Assembly: GCA_900322135.1 (NCBI GenBank)
Contig: ONYP01000032.1
Coordinates: forward strand, 1 to 36,844
Length of the DNA: 36,844 nt
Source: an uncultured Prevotellaceae bacterium
GTDB lineage: Bacteria; Bacteroidota; Bacteroidia; Bacteroidales; Muribaculaceae
Direction: 5' to 3'
Under the pieces are notes generated by a model. The model ran no database searches. It was given only the letters and a program-made list of their open reading frames with translations, and was not told the DNA's origin. Below are positions 10,034-18,800 of this stretch, piece by piece; position 1 is the stretch's first letter, and each line of letters opens with the position of its first letter. The position numbers and the translations under genes were made by a program.

Positions 10034-10066
10034 TTTGGTCACTACGAACAAATCATTATACCTTTG
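10034..10066 (+). promoter_or_regulatory. Promoter of the first small lipoprotein gene
   Basis: TTTG (10034-10037) is followed after 21 nt by TACCTTTG (10059-10066). The predicted start near 10072 gives a leader of about 60 nt before the ATG at 10132. Confidence 0.7.
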
Positions 10067-10131
10067 CACTCGCTAATCAGCACAAAACTACCTGACAAAT
10101 AGAATATTACATAATTTTTCACAACAAAACA

Positions 10132-10593
10132 ATGAAGAAATTATTCAGCATCTTGTTTATGGCCACCATGTTAGGCATGGTGTTCACCGCATGCGGCGAC
10201 GACGATGAAGATCCCGCCATTCCCACCCAAAAATTGGAGAGTGTCTATCTTGAACCGACCGACACCCACTTCATGTTTGACATTGACTTGAACAAGGACT
10301 CGAGCAGCATCTATCTGTATAACATCGTGTTCCACATCGGTGAGGCCGTCTCGCCCGCGATGAATATCCGCATCGACGCTCCCGTGACCGTTGACAAGAG
10401 CGGCAAGGTGTACACCTACAGCGGCACCACCATTATGCCTTACTTGCTGCGTGGCAACACACCCGTGCCCATGCCCGGCGATGCCTACCTCGTGACCGAC
10501 CTGAACTGCAAGGTTGACACCAAGGACAAGAAATACAGCATCACCTTCGATTGCCACGGCGGACACTATGACGACAACGGCAAACTCAAGTGA
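10132..10593 (+). CDS. Small outer-membrane/surface lipoprotein, member 1 of a paralogous trio
   Basis: This 153-residue lipoprotein has unknown function. Its signal ends MVFTAC, with the lipidated Cys at 21, followed by GDDDEDP; an acidic run just after the Cys resembles the Bacteroidota lipoprotein surface-export signal. The mature part is beta-rich. Its C-terminal pattern (YLVTDLNCKVDTKDKKYSITFDCHGGHYD in two parts) resembles the C-terminal half of the other two lipoproteins (10716 and 11621), so it looks like a one-domain version of that family. It has its own promoter (10034-10066) and terminator (10633-10667). It might be an accessory to the TonB receptor just upstream; that is inference from position only. 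I do not recognise a named domain. Confidence 0.85.
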   Translation: MKKLFSILFMATMLGMVFTACGDDDEDPAIPTQKLESVYLEPTDTHFMFDIDLNKDSSSIYLYNIVFHIGEAVSPAMNIRIDAPVTVDKSGKVYTYSGTTIMPYLLRGNTPVPMPGDAYLVTDLNCKVDTKDKKYSITFDCHGGHYDDNGKLK

Positions 10594-10632
10594 GAACAGG
10601 TTTTTAACGAGATTTAATATAAAAAACATTAC

Positions 10633-10667
10633 AAATGGCGCACTAACCTATGCGCCATTTGTTTTTT
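10633..10667 (+). terminator. Intrinsic terminator after lipoprotein 1
   Basis: AAATGGCGCA (10633-10642) pairs perfectly with TGCGCCATTT (10651-10660) across an 8-nt loop, followed by GTTTTTT. An upstream in-frame ATG of the next gene (10650) lies inside this hairpin, which argues against that start. Confidence 0.85.
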
Positions 10668-10715
10668 AGGTGTAAATTTGCGGCCTGTATCACCAATACA
10701 TTTGTTTTTATCGAC

Positions 10716-11558
10716 ATGAAAAAGATCCTTTTACTGATAGCGATGACCGGCGTGCTCATGGGCGCCATCTCGTGCAGCGACGATGACGAGCCCCAGCGCG
10801 GCGACGGCGTGTTCACCGTTAACACCGCAATGGTCAACCACATGGTCCAGACGGGCAGCGATGCCGTCATCGGCATCTCCTCGACCCATAACAAACTTGT
10901 GATCGACACCATCAAGCACAAGGCGTCGCTCGAACTCAACTACAACGACGGACAGGGCGACAAGCAACTCAAACTTGATGACCTCACCGCCACACCCAAG
11001 CGCTTGGGATTCTATGTGTTGACTTCGGCAAGCCACAGCTCGTTCAGCGGTTATGTAGACTTCAACGAGGGCTCGATGCGCTACCGTTACACCACGACCG
11101 ACGGCATCCGCGTGATATCGTCCACCCCCGAGGTATTCTTCCTGAAGACTGAGAACACCATCACCTATGACGACACCACCAAGTCCAACACGATGGAGAA
11201 TGTCATGTACCAGTTTGACATCGCCCCGGCCAGCAACAGCGCCATCATCAAGGTCATGGGCATCGTCCATGCCAAAGATGTGAAGTACTTCAACAGCATC
11301 ACCGCGACCAATGTGCCCATCACCGTGACGCCCAACGGCTACACCATCAACGGCGAGAACCTGAAGACAAGCGCCTACTACCGCACCTATGTCGACAGCA
11401 CCGGCAGCGTTGTATCCCAGACCGACAAGTATCCGTTCAAGACATTCAACGCCACCATCGACCTGGCCGGCGCCCACCTCGACGCCAACTACATGATTGG
11501 CGCCAGCGCCACCGTAACAGCAAGCGGCACGACCTACCCTGACTATACATCTTATTAA
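10716..11558 (+). CDS. Lipoprotein, member 2 of the paralogous trio
   Basis: This 280-residue lipoprotein starts at ATG 10716 (MKKILLLIAMTGVLMGAISC). The open frame extends to 10650 but that start is within the upstream terminator. Lipidation is predicted at Cys20, followed by SDDDEP, again acidic. The mature part is beta-rich with no recognised enzyme motif. Its order of features parallels lipoprotein 3: a G-x-(M/L)-x-Y-x-(Y/F)-xxx-DG-xx-V-x-S-(T/S) stretch, then a (Y/L)-x-F-x-(I/L) strand, then a VTP-x-(G/S)-GYTI segment and a C-terminal strand pair. A -7-like TAAATTTG lies at 10673-10680. Lipoprotein 3 follows after 62 nt without an obvious terminator, so the two may be co-transcribed. Function unknown. 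Confidence 0.85.
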   Translation: MKKILLLIAMTGVLMGAISCSDDDEPQRGDGVFTVNTAMVNHMVQTGSDAVIGISSTHNKLVIDTIKHKASLELNYNDGQGDKQLKLDDLTATPKRLGFYVLTSASHSSFSGYVDFNEGSMRYRYTTTDGIRVISSTPEVFFLKTENTITYDDTTKSNTMENVMYQFDIAPASNSAIIKVMGIVHAKDVKYFNSITATNVPITVTPNGYTINGENLKTSAYYRTYVDSTGSVVSQTDKYPFKTFNATIDLAGAHLDANYMIGASATVTASGTTYPDYTSY

Positions 11559-11620
11559 TTTTAATTCGTACTTTAAGTTTATTTATCTGAAAATCAAACA
11601 TTTAATTCAACATAACGACA

Positions 11621-12412
11621 ATGAAGAAATTATCCATCCTTTTCTTTTCGCTGCTGGCAGTGACCCTGTTCACCGCCTGCAACGACAATGACGACCCTGT
11701 CAACAAGCAGACATTCACATCAACCATTAACAACCGCATGTTCGACGATGGCGAGGTTATCTTCTCACAGGGCTCAGCCAAGGTCGAGGTCAACTTCACC
11801 AACATGACCATTCAGTTCACCAGTGACTACAGGGATATCAACGGGCAGTCGCACTCCATCACTACACCCGAGATGAAAATGATAAACCTGAACGGCTCGA
11901 TCTACCAGTTCGACTTCACAGGCAACGGTGACGATGCTATGACTGGCCGCTTCGACATGGCGACAGGCATGTTGTGGTACACATTCAGCAAAGACGGCCA
12001 TTTCGTAGTCAGCACCTCACAACTGCTGTATGCCTACTCGACCACCACGGTCACCAACCCCGACAACGGCAACCACTACAGCCACAAGCAGTCGGCCTAC
12101 CTGTTTGCCCTTGACGCCAGGGGTGAGAAATGCGTGATGAAGATCAGCAACTTTGCTCCCAACATCGCGGGTGCCATCGAGGCCGAGGAACTCCAGTACG
12201 ACGGTCTGAATGTGACGCCCACTGCCTCCGGCTACACCATCACTGCCAGTGAGGTAGAGTCATCGATGAGGGGATTCTACACCATCACCGACTTGAACAT
12301 CGTCCTTGACGCCCATTGCCGCGTCATCAACGGCTCGTTCAAGTGCAGCGATCTTGACTTCACCATCTCGGGAGGCCTCTTTAACGAGCAAGTGATCGAC
12401 ATCACCGATTGA
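11621..12412 (+). CDS. Lipoprotein, member 3 of the paralogous trio
   Basis: This 263-residue lipoprotein has signal MKKLSILFFSLLAVTLFTAC (Cys20) followed by NDNDDP, an acidic surface-export-like tail. The mature protein is beta-rich. The segment LNVTPTASGYTITASEVESS matches VPITVTPNGYTINGENLKTS of lipoprotein 2, and its last about 35 residues (ITDLNIVLDAHCRVINGSFK, then CSDLDFTISGG) resemble the end of lipoprotein 1. No catalytic or metal-binding motif is evident. A strong hairpin (12454-12495) follows. The similarity among the three suggests local duplication and divergence; whether they cooperate with the receptor at 7730 is not shown by the sequence. Confidence 0.85.
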   Translation: MKKLSILFFSLLAVTLFTACNDNDDPVNKQTFTSTINNRMFDDGEVIFSQGSAKVEVNFTNMTIQFTSDYRDINGQSHSITTPEMKMINLNGSIYQFDFTGNGDDAMTGRFDMATGMLWYTFSKDGHFVVSTSQLLYAYSTTTVTNPDNGNHYSHKQSAYLFALDARGEKCVMKISNFAPNIAGAIEAEELQYDGLNVTPTASGYTITASEVESSMRGFYTITDLNIVLDAHCRVINGSFKCSDLDFTISGGLFNEQVIDITD

Positions 12413-12453
12413 CCCGTCACCCCAACGCGAATCACCCAGATTCCGTAACCCAT

Positions 12454-12495
12454 AGCAGTCCCCGCAGCCGCACTGTCGCGACCGCGGGGACTGCT
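12454..12495 (+). terminator. Hairpin after the lipoprotein cluster
   Basis: AGCAGTCCCCGC (12454-12465) pairs perfectly with GCGGGGACTGCT (12484-12495), a 12-bp GC-rich stem with an 18-nt loop. No T-run follows, so termination is likely rather than certain. Confidence 0.6.
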
Positions 12496-12609
12496 TCACT
12501 ACAATCACACTTTGAGGCGGGAAATGCTAAAAAAAGCATAAAAAAATGTGGGTTAGGGGTGATGTTGGCATTTTTTTTGCTATCTTTACACGCTCAAAGC
12601 AAAACCTGC

Positions 12610-13170
12610 ATGGCAGCACGAGAAAAATATGACGAGGCACTGGTGGTTGCGCAGCTGCACGACCCCAATCTGAGCAAAGCGGCTTTTGGTAAAGTCATCG
12701 AGCACTACAGCTCACAACTTTACTGGCAAATCCGTCGCATGGTCATCGATCATGACGATGCCAACGATGTGCTGCAGAACACTTTCCTGAAGGCGTGGAC
12801 CAATATCGACAACTTCCGCGGCGACGCCAAACTGTCGACCTGGCTTTACAAAATCGCCATCAACGAGAGCATCACCTTTGTCAACAAGAAGAAGGTGATG
12901 AACCAACTGTCGATTGACGACGACGAGAGTTTCCTGGTGAACCAGCTGGAAAGTGACGAGTGGTTTGATGGCGACCAAGCCCAACTCAACCTTCAGAAGG
13001 CCATCGCCTCACTGCCCGAGAAACAGCGTCTGGTATTCAACCTGCGCTACTATGACGAGATGAAGTATGACGAGATGAGCGAGATTCTGGGCACCAGCGA
13101 GGGGGCCCTGAAAGCCTCATATCACCATGCAGTGAAAAAAATCGAACAATTTTTAGGTGAAACAGAATGA
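12610..13170 (+). CDS. ECF-type RNA polymerase sigma factor
   Basis: This 186-residue sigma-70-family protein of the extracytoplasmic-function group starts at ATG 12610 (MAAREKYDEALVV). The frame is open to 12409 but that part overlaps the upstream hairpin and a -7-like TATCTTTA at 12581-12588. Region 2 is seen at about residues 28-90 (DHDDANDVLQNTFLKAWTNI; FRGDAKLSTWLYKIAINESI). Region 4 is near the C-terminus (LPEKQRLVFNLRYYDEMKYD; MSEILGTSEGALKASYHHAV), an intact helix-turn-helix. It is followed after 54 nt by a single-pass membrane protein and a Spy-like periplasmic protein, the usual sigma/anti-sigma/sensor arrangement in Bacteroidota, so it probably answers an envelope or metal signal. 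Confidence 0.95.
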   Translation: MAAREKYDEALVVAQLHDPNLSKAAFGKVIEHYSSQLYWQIRRMVIDHDDANDVLQNTFLKAWTNIDNFRGDAKLSTWLYKIAINESITFVNKKKVMNQLSIDDDESFLVNQLESDEWFDGDQAQLNLQKAIASLPEKQRLVFNLRYYDEMKYDEMSEILGTSEGALKASYHHAVKKIEQFLGETE

Positions 13171-13224
13171 TTTTTTTGTTTTCACGATTAAACTTTTTTG
13201 ACATTACCGAGTCAAACTAGCGTT

Positions 13225-13626
13225 ATGAAACAAGAAGACTCCACCATATTGACCAAATACGGTAAGAATCCGGGCTTCAAGGTGCCGGAGAATTACTTTG
13301 AAGACTTCAACAAGCGCATGACCGAGATGCTGCCTGAAGTTGAAATCACGCCCGTTGATGTCAAGCCCACGATGTGGCAACGCGTCAGGCCGTTGGTTTA
13401 CCTGGCTGCCATGTTTGCCGGTGTGTGGTGCATGATGTCGGTTTTCAGCCACTTTAGTGGCGCTACCAACAACGGCGTGGGTGCCGTAGCCGAGAAACTC
13501 ACCGACGACAAGGAGAATGTCGACGAGTTCATCATGAGTGGATCAGTCAGCGACTACGACATCATCAGCTACGAGGATTCGGTCATTATGAGTAATGAGG
13601 ATGAAGTCACTGACGCAAACGATTAA
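13225..13626 (+). CDS. Candidate membrane anti-sigma factor
   Basis: This 133-residue protein starts at ATG 13225 (MKQEDSTILTKYGKNPGFKV); the nine extra upstream codons lack context. The cytoplasmic N-terminus has PGFKVPENYFEDFNKRMTEM, a motif I know from proteins encoded after ECF sigma genes in Bacteroidota. One transmembrane helix lies at about residues 58-77 (LVYLAAMFAGVWCMMSVFSH), followed by an acidic periplasmic tail ending in a run of Asp/Glu. No zinc-anti-sigma (ZAS) HxxxCxxC motif is visible. It lies 54 nt after the sigma gene and 12 nt before the Spy-like gene. The anti-sigma role is inferred from topology and neighbours. Confidence 0.75.
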   Translation: MKQEDSTILTKYGKNPGFKVPENYFEDFNKRMTEMLPEVEITPVDVKPTMWQRVRPLVYLAAMFAGVWCMMSVFSHFSGATNNGVGAVAEKLTDDKENVDEFIMSGSVSDYDIISYEDSVIMSNEDEVTDAND

Positions 13627-13638
13627 AACTAAGCAACG

Positions 13639-14082
13639 ATGAAGAGATTTGTTTCCATATTGATTGTCCTGCTGGCCTTTACAGCCACCATTACGGCACA
13701 GGGCAACAACCGGTCCAAATTCTCGACCGATATGTACCAGGCCAAGCATGAAATGATCATCAGGGAAGTGGGCCTGACCCAAACGCAACAGAAACAGTTC
13801 ATGCCGCTCTATGAGCAGATGGAACGCGAGATATATCAAGTGAACCGCAACGCACGGGCCCTGGCCGCCGAGGTCGAGAAAAAGAAGAACCCGACCGACA
13901 AGGACTATGAAGCAGCAGCCTCGGCATTGTCCAACACCCGCGTCCAGGAAGGTGAAATCGAGGCCAAGTACTTCGAGAAATTCTCCAAGATTCTGAGCAA
14001 GAGGCAGTTGTTCCTGCTCAAGCAGGCCGAGGCCAAGTTCACTCGCGAGATGTTGTCTAAGAAAAAAGGAAAGAAAAAATAA
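13639..14082 (+). CDS. Spy/CpxP-like periplasmic LTxxQ protein
   Basis: This 147-residue exported protein has a signal peptide (MKRFVSILIVLLAFTATITA) and a helical body. Residues about 46-60 read REVGLTQTQQKQFMPLYEQM, an LTxxQ-type element, and a second copy-like stretch is KILSKRQLFLLKQAEAKFTR, the two-element layout of CpxP/Spy and heavy-metal sensor (CnrX-like) proteins. It ends in a Lys-rich tail (SKKKGKKK). It is the third gene of the sigma/anti-sigma unit, so it probably acts as a periplasmic chaperone or signal sensor for the sigma factor; this is inferred from the family and the context. The operon ends in a strong hairpin at 14101-14138. Confidence 0.85.
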   Translation: MKRFVSILIVLLAFTATITAQGNNRSKFSTDMYQAKHEMIIREVGLTQTQQKQFMPLYEQMEREIYQVNRNARALAAEVEKKKNPTDKDYEAAASALSNTRVQEGEIEAKYFEKFSKILSKRQLFLLKQAEAKFTREMLSKKKGKKK

Positions 14083-14100
14083 TAAAGCAATTATAACGAC

Positions 14101-14138
14101 GGCAGTCCCACGGCACATCACGATGCCGTGGGACTGTC
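14101..14138. terminator. Bidirectional hairpin between convergent genes
   Basis: GGCAGTCCCACGGCA (14101-14115) pairs with TGCCGTGGGACTGTC (14124-14138) with one G-T wobble and an 8-nt loop. It separates the sigma operon (plus) from the winged-helix gene (minus). The downstream T-tract is weak (ATTTATTG). Confidence 0.75.
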
Positions 14139-14169
14139 ATTTATTGTTCTGCCTGTGACAGGGACTCAA

Positions 14170-14460
14170 TCACTGGCCGGGGTTGAGGTACTCGCGCAGA
14201 GTCTCGACATAATCCTCAAAGGCTTTGAGACCCTGGGGGGTGATGCGGCACAGGGTGCACGGGCGCTTGCCCTTGAAAGTCTTCTCGACCGTGATATAAC
14301 CGGCCGTGGCAAGCTTGTCGAGCTGCACGCTCAGGTTGCCCGCCGTGGCTCCTGTCTGTTCCTTGATATAAGGGAACTCGGCCGACTCGGCACTGATGAG
14401 CAGCGACATCACCGCCAATCGCAACTCGCTGTGCAACAATGGATCTAATGGTTTGAACAT
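14170..14460 (-). CDS. Winged-helix transcriptional regulator (HTH_27 type)
   Basis: This 96-residue single-domain DNA-binding protein has no effector domain. It reads LDPLLHSELRLAVMSLLISA, then FPYIKEQTGATAGNLSVQLDKLATAGYITV in two parts, the recognition helix being TAGNLSVQLDKLATAG, and the wing EKTFKGKRPCTLCRITPQG. This matches the PF13601-type winged helix found next to membrane proteins in many bacteria. It lies 6 nt after the membrane-protein gene at 14467, so both are in one operon and probably regulated by the product of this gene. The trigger and targets are unknown. Confidence 0.88.
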   Translation of the reverse strand: MFKPLDPLLHSELRLAVMSLLISAESAEFPYIKEQTGATAGNLSVQLDKLATAGYITVEKTFKGKRPCTLCRITPQGLKAFEDYVETLREYLNPGQ

Positions 14461-14466
14461 GGCAAC

Positions 14467-15102
14467 TTACTTTTTGCTTTGGAGATGAACAATCAGGCCA
14501 GGAATCACAAGGCCTATCAAGGCAACGGCAGCCATTACATACATCTGATGCATCGGGAAACGAAGAGCAGCAAAGAAACCGCCGAAGCCGGCAACCAGGC
14601 CACAAATCTGGATCGGGCGGTTCTGGAGGACAAAGCCGGTGATGGTTGAAGCGATACCAAAGCACAACGAAATGATGCTCGTGAGGTTCATATAGACCAG
14701 ACAATTAACATAGGCGTCAGGAACAATACACTTCACCGGAATCACACCGCAGCCCATGAGACCGAGTATCAGGCCGATGCCACCGCAGAAGATGCCAAAG
14801 GCAGCCCATACATGACCAACGGTCTTCCCGACAAAGGTCGTGGGAACCGTCTCATTTTTCTTGTCGATGACACGGTTGCCGATATACCCGACAACCCACA
14901 TCACAAACCACAACATATTCCATGCGGGTCCGCCATGATTCTTCCACAGGTATTCTATCAACAAAGCGAATACCACTACACAAATGCCCCACCACATCAG
15001 CGGCAGGCCAGAATTCTTGGCAATTGCGCGCTGGCTGCGCTCAATCGACTCGCGGATGATTTCCAGACTGCGCTCAGCAGTCAAATTCTTATTCTCTTCC
15101 AT
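14467..15102 (-). CDS. Six-helix integral membrane protein, partner of the HTH_27 regulator
   Basis: This 211-residue protein has an N-terminal cytoplasmic helix (LTAERSLEIIRESIERSQRA) and about six hydrophobic segments: near LMWWGICVVVFALLIEYLW, MLWFVMWVVGYIGNRV, AAFGIFCGGIGLILGLMG, MNLTSIISLCFGIASTITGF, CGLVAGFGGFFAALRF and MYVMAAVALIGLVIPGLIV. No transport or enzyme motif is visible. It is a common but uncharacterised partner of small winged-helix regulators in Bacteroidota. It is expressed from the promoter at 15217-15248 with a leader of about 110 nt. Confidence 0.85.
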   Translation of the reverse strand: MEENKNLTAERSLEIIRESIERSQRAIAKNSGLPLMWWGICVVVFALLIEYLWKNHGGPAWNMLWFVMWVVGYIGNRVIDKKNETVPTTFVGKTVGHVWAAFGIFCGGIGLILGLMGCGVIPVKCIVPDAYVNCLVYMNLTSIISLCFGIASTITGFVLQNRPIQICGLVAGFGGFFAALRFPMHQMYVMAAVALIGLVIPGLIVHLQSKK

Positions 15103-15216
15103 AACAGTTTTTTACTTGAATTAAATCGTTAATAAGATGGCTAACAATACTTTGCGGCTCTCCCCTCGCCCCTGCAGAAGACTCAGTTCAAACCATTTGT
15201 GTTTCGAATCACGATG

Positions 15217-15248
15217 CAAAGATAAAGTAGTTTATTTTATAAACCAAA
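15217..15248 (-). promoter_or_regulatory. Promoter of the membrane protein/HTH_27 operon
   Basis: On the minus strand TTTGG (15244-15248) is followed after 20 nt by TATCTTTG (15217-15224). This is an excellent consensus pair, in a very AT-rich flank. Confidence 0.8.
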
Positions 15249-15538
15249 TAATTTTATAAATAAATTGACTATCAAATAAAATTTTAACATTTAGTAACAA
15301 CTCGCGATTCACACCCTACCGCTTGATATGCCTCAAAAAAATGTGTTTTCAGCGCCCCCTCAATGGGAGCAGGACAACGGATTACCACAGAATGACCTTT
15401 TTCTTTTACAATCTCCTGAATATCAAACAATTTCGCCTCGAAGAATGACCATCAAATGCCAGCTGTTTTTCAAAAATCCGTTGTAAATTTGCAGGTGAGA
15501 ATTTAACCGTTTTTATCAACCCATAAAACTGGACAGAC

Positions 15539-15616
15539 ATGAAGCACTTTGATATCCCAGCAACGCTCAAAGCATGGCCCTCAAGCCCATGTGTGCTTGG
15601 CACATCATGCCAGTGA
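15539..15616 (+). CDS. Candidate micro-ORF (25 residues)
   Basis: The ATG at 15539 opens a 25-codon frame starting MKHFDIPATLKAWPSS and ending GTSCQ. It lies about 48 nt after a -7-like TAAATTTG box (15484-15491) and just before a hairpin (15627-15669), so it could be a small peptide gene or the visible part of a small RNA. No homologue is known to me and there is no clear ribosome-binding site. Low confidence that it is translated. Confidence 0.25.
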   Translation: MKHFDIPATLKAWPSSPCVLGTSCQ

Positions 15617-15626
15617 CATTCCGTTG

Positions 15627-15669
15627 AGCACCTGTTCACTAACAGACATGGTTGCCGTGAACGGGTGCT
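15627..15669 (+). terminator. Hairpin after the micro-ORF
   Basis: AGCACCTGTTCAC (15627-15639) pairs with GTGAACGGGTGCT (15657-15669) with one T-G wobble and a 17-nt loop. There is no T-run immediately after, so it may be a structured RNA element rather than a terminator. Confidence 0.5.
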
Positions 15670-15777
15670 TGAGATTATTCAAATGATGCCTTTTACCGAA
15701 TAGCTGCCGAGGCTATGATTTTGAGTTAATTATTGCAAAATAGAAACGATTCGGTGGGCATTTACACATTATTTTAT

Positions 15778-15785
15778 TAATTTTG
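15778..15785 (+). promoter_or_regulatory. -7 box before the alpha-2-macroglobulin gene
   Basis: TAATTTTG fits the TAnnTTTG consensus, 33 nt before the ATG at 15819. No good -33 element was found at the expected distance. Confidence 0.45.
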
Positions 15786-15818
15786 GAGTTATAATAATAA
15801 ACCTAAACCTGTGTGATT

Positions 15819-18800
15819 ATGAAAAATCGTATCATTCACCTGATTTATATTGCATTATTAGTTATGGCATTTCCATTCCATACATCAGGCAGTGAGAAGG
15901 AGATTGACTTCAATTTCCCGCAAGATGTGAGCAAGACCGCGCTCGCCGACCTGGACAAGGCGCTGAAGTCGGGCGACGGCCAGATGACCGTGGACGCGCT
16001 GGTGCGCTACAGCATCGCGCAGAGCGGCATCTCGCAGGACAACATGCCCGACATCGTCGAGCGCATCGAGAAAGTCATCGCCAAGGAGAAACAGCCGCAC
16101 ATCAAGTCGCTGCTCTACTACTTCGAAGCACTGGTCTACAAGGGCTACCGTGACCGCTTTGCGCGCTGGCGTGACCGCAACAACCCCGTGGGCGAGGAGC
16201 CCACCGATGTGAGCGAGTGGGACCGTAAGCAGTTTGACCAGAAGATCCTGTCTCTAGTACAGCAGTCGATGACCGACCGCGAGGCGCTCAAGCAGGTTGC
16301 CGTAACCTCGTTGCCCGGCATCATCAGGTGCAACCAACTGGGCGCGACCTATGTGCCCACGCTCAACGAGTTCATGTTGATAAAGAACATGGAACTGGTG
16401 GGGGGTATCGATGATGTCTGGCCCATATTCAGCACAATGAGGGAGCAATGGCTGGAAGATACCCGCGACAACACGCCGGCCCACATCTATGCCATGAGCG
16501 TCACTGGCAACTACCTCTCGAAAGAGGAATTCGAGAAATACCTGGGCAGCGAGTACTGCGCCCTGCTGCTGGACCGCACCTCCTTCGACAACGATAAGGA
16601 CAAATACAAGGTCCTGCAGGATTATGTCAAGCGATTCCCCAACTCGATGTTCACGCCTCAGGTAAAAAACAAGATTACCGAACTCGAACGCAAGGAGGCC
16701 CAAATCCGCTTTCCCGAAGTATGCCAGTCAAGCGACAGCATCCCGGTCGAAGTCAAATCCAGGAACACCAACTCGTTCACCATCAACATATACCGCCTAC
16801 CCGACGGCATATCCTATGAGGAAGCCTACGGCACCAAGGTCAGCACGCTGAAACTTGAGCGGCAGCACACCGTTAAGGTGCAAGGTATCGTCCCGTTCAA
16901 CGAGGAAACCAAAGTGACGCTGCCTCCCCTGCCCTACGGCATGTATGTCTTGGATGCAGCCAATCTTGACGGCCAGACCGCAACCGCAACCAGTTCGCAA
17001 GCGGTAAACCATTATAACCTGCTGCGCGTGACCGACATCAGCCTGATGACCGTGAGCCACCTCGATGGCAACGACCGCGTGTGCGCCGTGAATTCCAAAA
17101 CCGGCAAGCCGTTACCCGGTGTGAATATCACCTATTATATAGGACCCGCACGCAATTCTGTCAAAGGGCCCGTGGGCACCACCGACTCCAACGGTATGGT
17201 TTACCTCCCTGAGACCTTCGTCTATAAAGGCGAAAACCGTCCCTTTAACGGCATCTTGCTTTTTGCCTCCAAGGGCGACGACAAGAGTGCACTTCCGATT
17301 AATTACGGCCAGATGAGAGACAACCACTGGGAGGGCACATACGGCGAAATCTACACCGACCTGGGTGTGTACCGTCCCGGTGAAACCGTGCAGTGGGCCG
17401 CCACCGTTATGGCCATCGCGGACTACAACCGTGTGCCGGCTGCCAACGCTGAGACGGAAGTCATCTTCAGCGACCAGAACAGGGAACCGATAGATACCGT
17501 TACCGCCAGAACTGACGAATTCGGCCGCATCGAGGGCTCGTTCGTCGTACCCAAGGACCGCATGAACGGCCGGTTCCTCATCACGATGAAGAGCACATTC
17601 GGCAGACGCGAGCATACCGCCTATAAGACGGTGAATGTGAGCGAGTACAAGACCCCGACATTTGAGGTCACCTTCCCCGATGCACGGCACAGTTATGTCG
17701 CCGGGCAACCCGTCAAGGTCACCGGCAAGGCCGAGACCTACAGCGGCATGCCCGTTGCCAATGCCACCGTACGCCTCTCGCTTGTCCAGAAACGATGGAG
17801 TTGGTGGTGGCGCAACGCTGACACCAGCGGTGAACACCTGCTGGACACCACCGTCGTTACCGACGGCCAAGGCATGTTTACATTCTCCTACGACCCCGAG
17901 TTGTTCAGCGAGAACCGCGCCGGCAACAGCCGTCACTGGGCATGCTACAATTATGTGGTCGCCGCCACCATCACCACCGATGCCGGTGAGACCCAGGAAG
18001 CTTCCACCTCGTTCATCGTGGGCACCCGTCGCGGTATCGAAATGGGCAGTGTGAACAAAGACACCTACCTCAACGACAAGCCCATCAAACTGCCCCTGAA
18101 GTACAACACCACCGATGAGACGAACACCTCGGCCTGGTGCACTTGGGAGGTCATCCCCGAGGGTGGCCAGGAAGCCGCCAAGACCGGCAACCTGAACACC
18201 GACGACCCGACCATCGACCTGACCGACCTGCCCTCGGGCAAATACAGGCTCAAGATACACATCATCGATGCCGAGCCGGGCGAAGAGGAGGTGGATGTTG
18301 AGCGCGACATCACCATCTACCGCAAGAAAGACAAGGTGCCTCCCGTCAAGGACAACCCGCTGTGGATCTCGCCACTGGAACAGAATGTAGACAAGAACAA
18401 TGTGGGCCACATCACCATCGGCGTGTCCACGCCCAAGGCCTACATCTATTATATCGCATCCACCGCCGACAGGGTCATCGGTGAGGGATGGCTTAACTAT
18501 GACAAGGGTCTGCACGACTTCAGCGTTCGCCTGCCCAAGGAAGCCGGCGCTGATGTGGTGGTCCAGTTCATCACCTTCTACAACAATAAGTGCAGGAGCG
18601 AGGCCGTAAAACTCATCAATCCCTACGAGCCCGAGGCGCTGAAGATTACAGCCACCTCGTTCCGCGACAAACTCACTCCCGGAGACACCGAGCACTGGAC
18701 CTTCACGCTCACCGACCAGAACGGCAAGCCCCTGCGCGGCGCGATGCTGCTTGACATGTATGACAAAGCCATTGAAAGCATCACCGGCAACAAATGGACA

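Larger units (their letters stand above)
15103..15818. other. Long intergenic region with a small candidate transcription unit
   Basis: This region of 716 bp lies between divergent genes. From left to right it holds the minus-strand operon promoter (15217-15248); about 200 bp in which I see nothing; a plus-strand -7-like TAAATTTG (15484-15491); a 25-codon micro-ORF (15539-15616); a 13-bp hairpin (15627-15669); and a -7-like TAATTTTG (15778-15785) placed to serve the macroglobulin gene. Confidence 0.6.

Noticed and set aside
10650-10715. Longer N-terminus for lipoprotein 2
   Set aside because: The upstream ATG lies in the terminator hairpin of the preceding gene and would move the lipobox away from the N-terminus.
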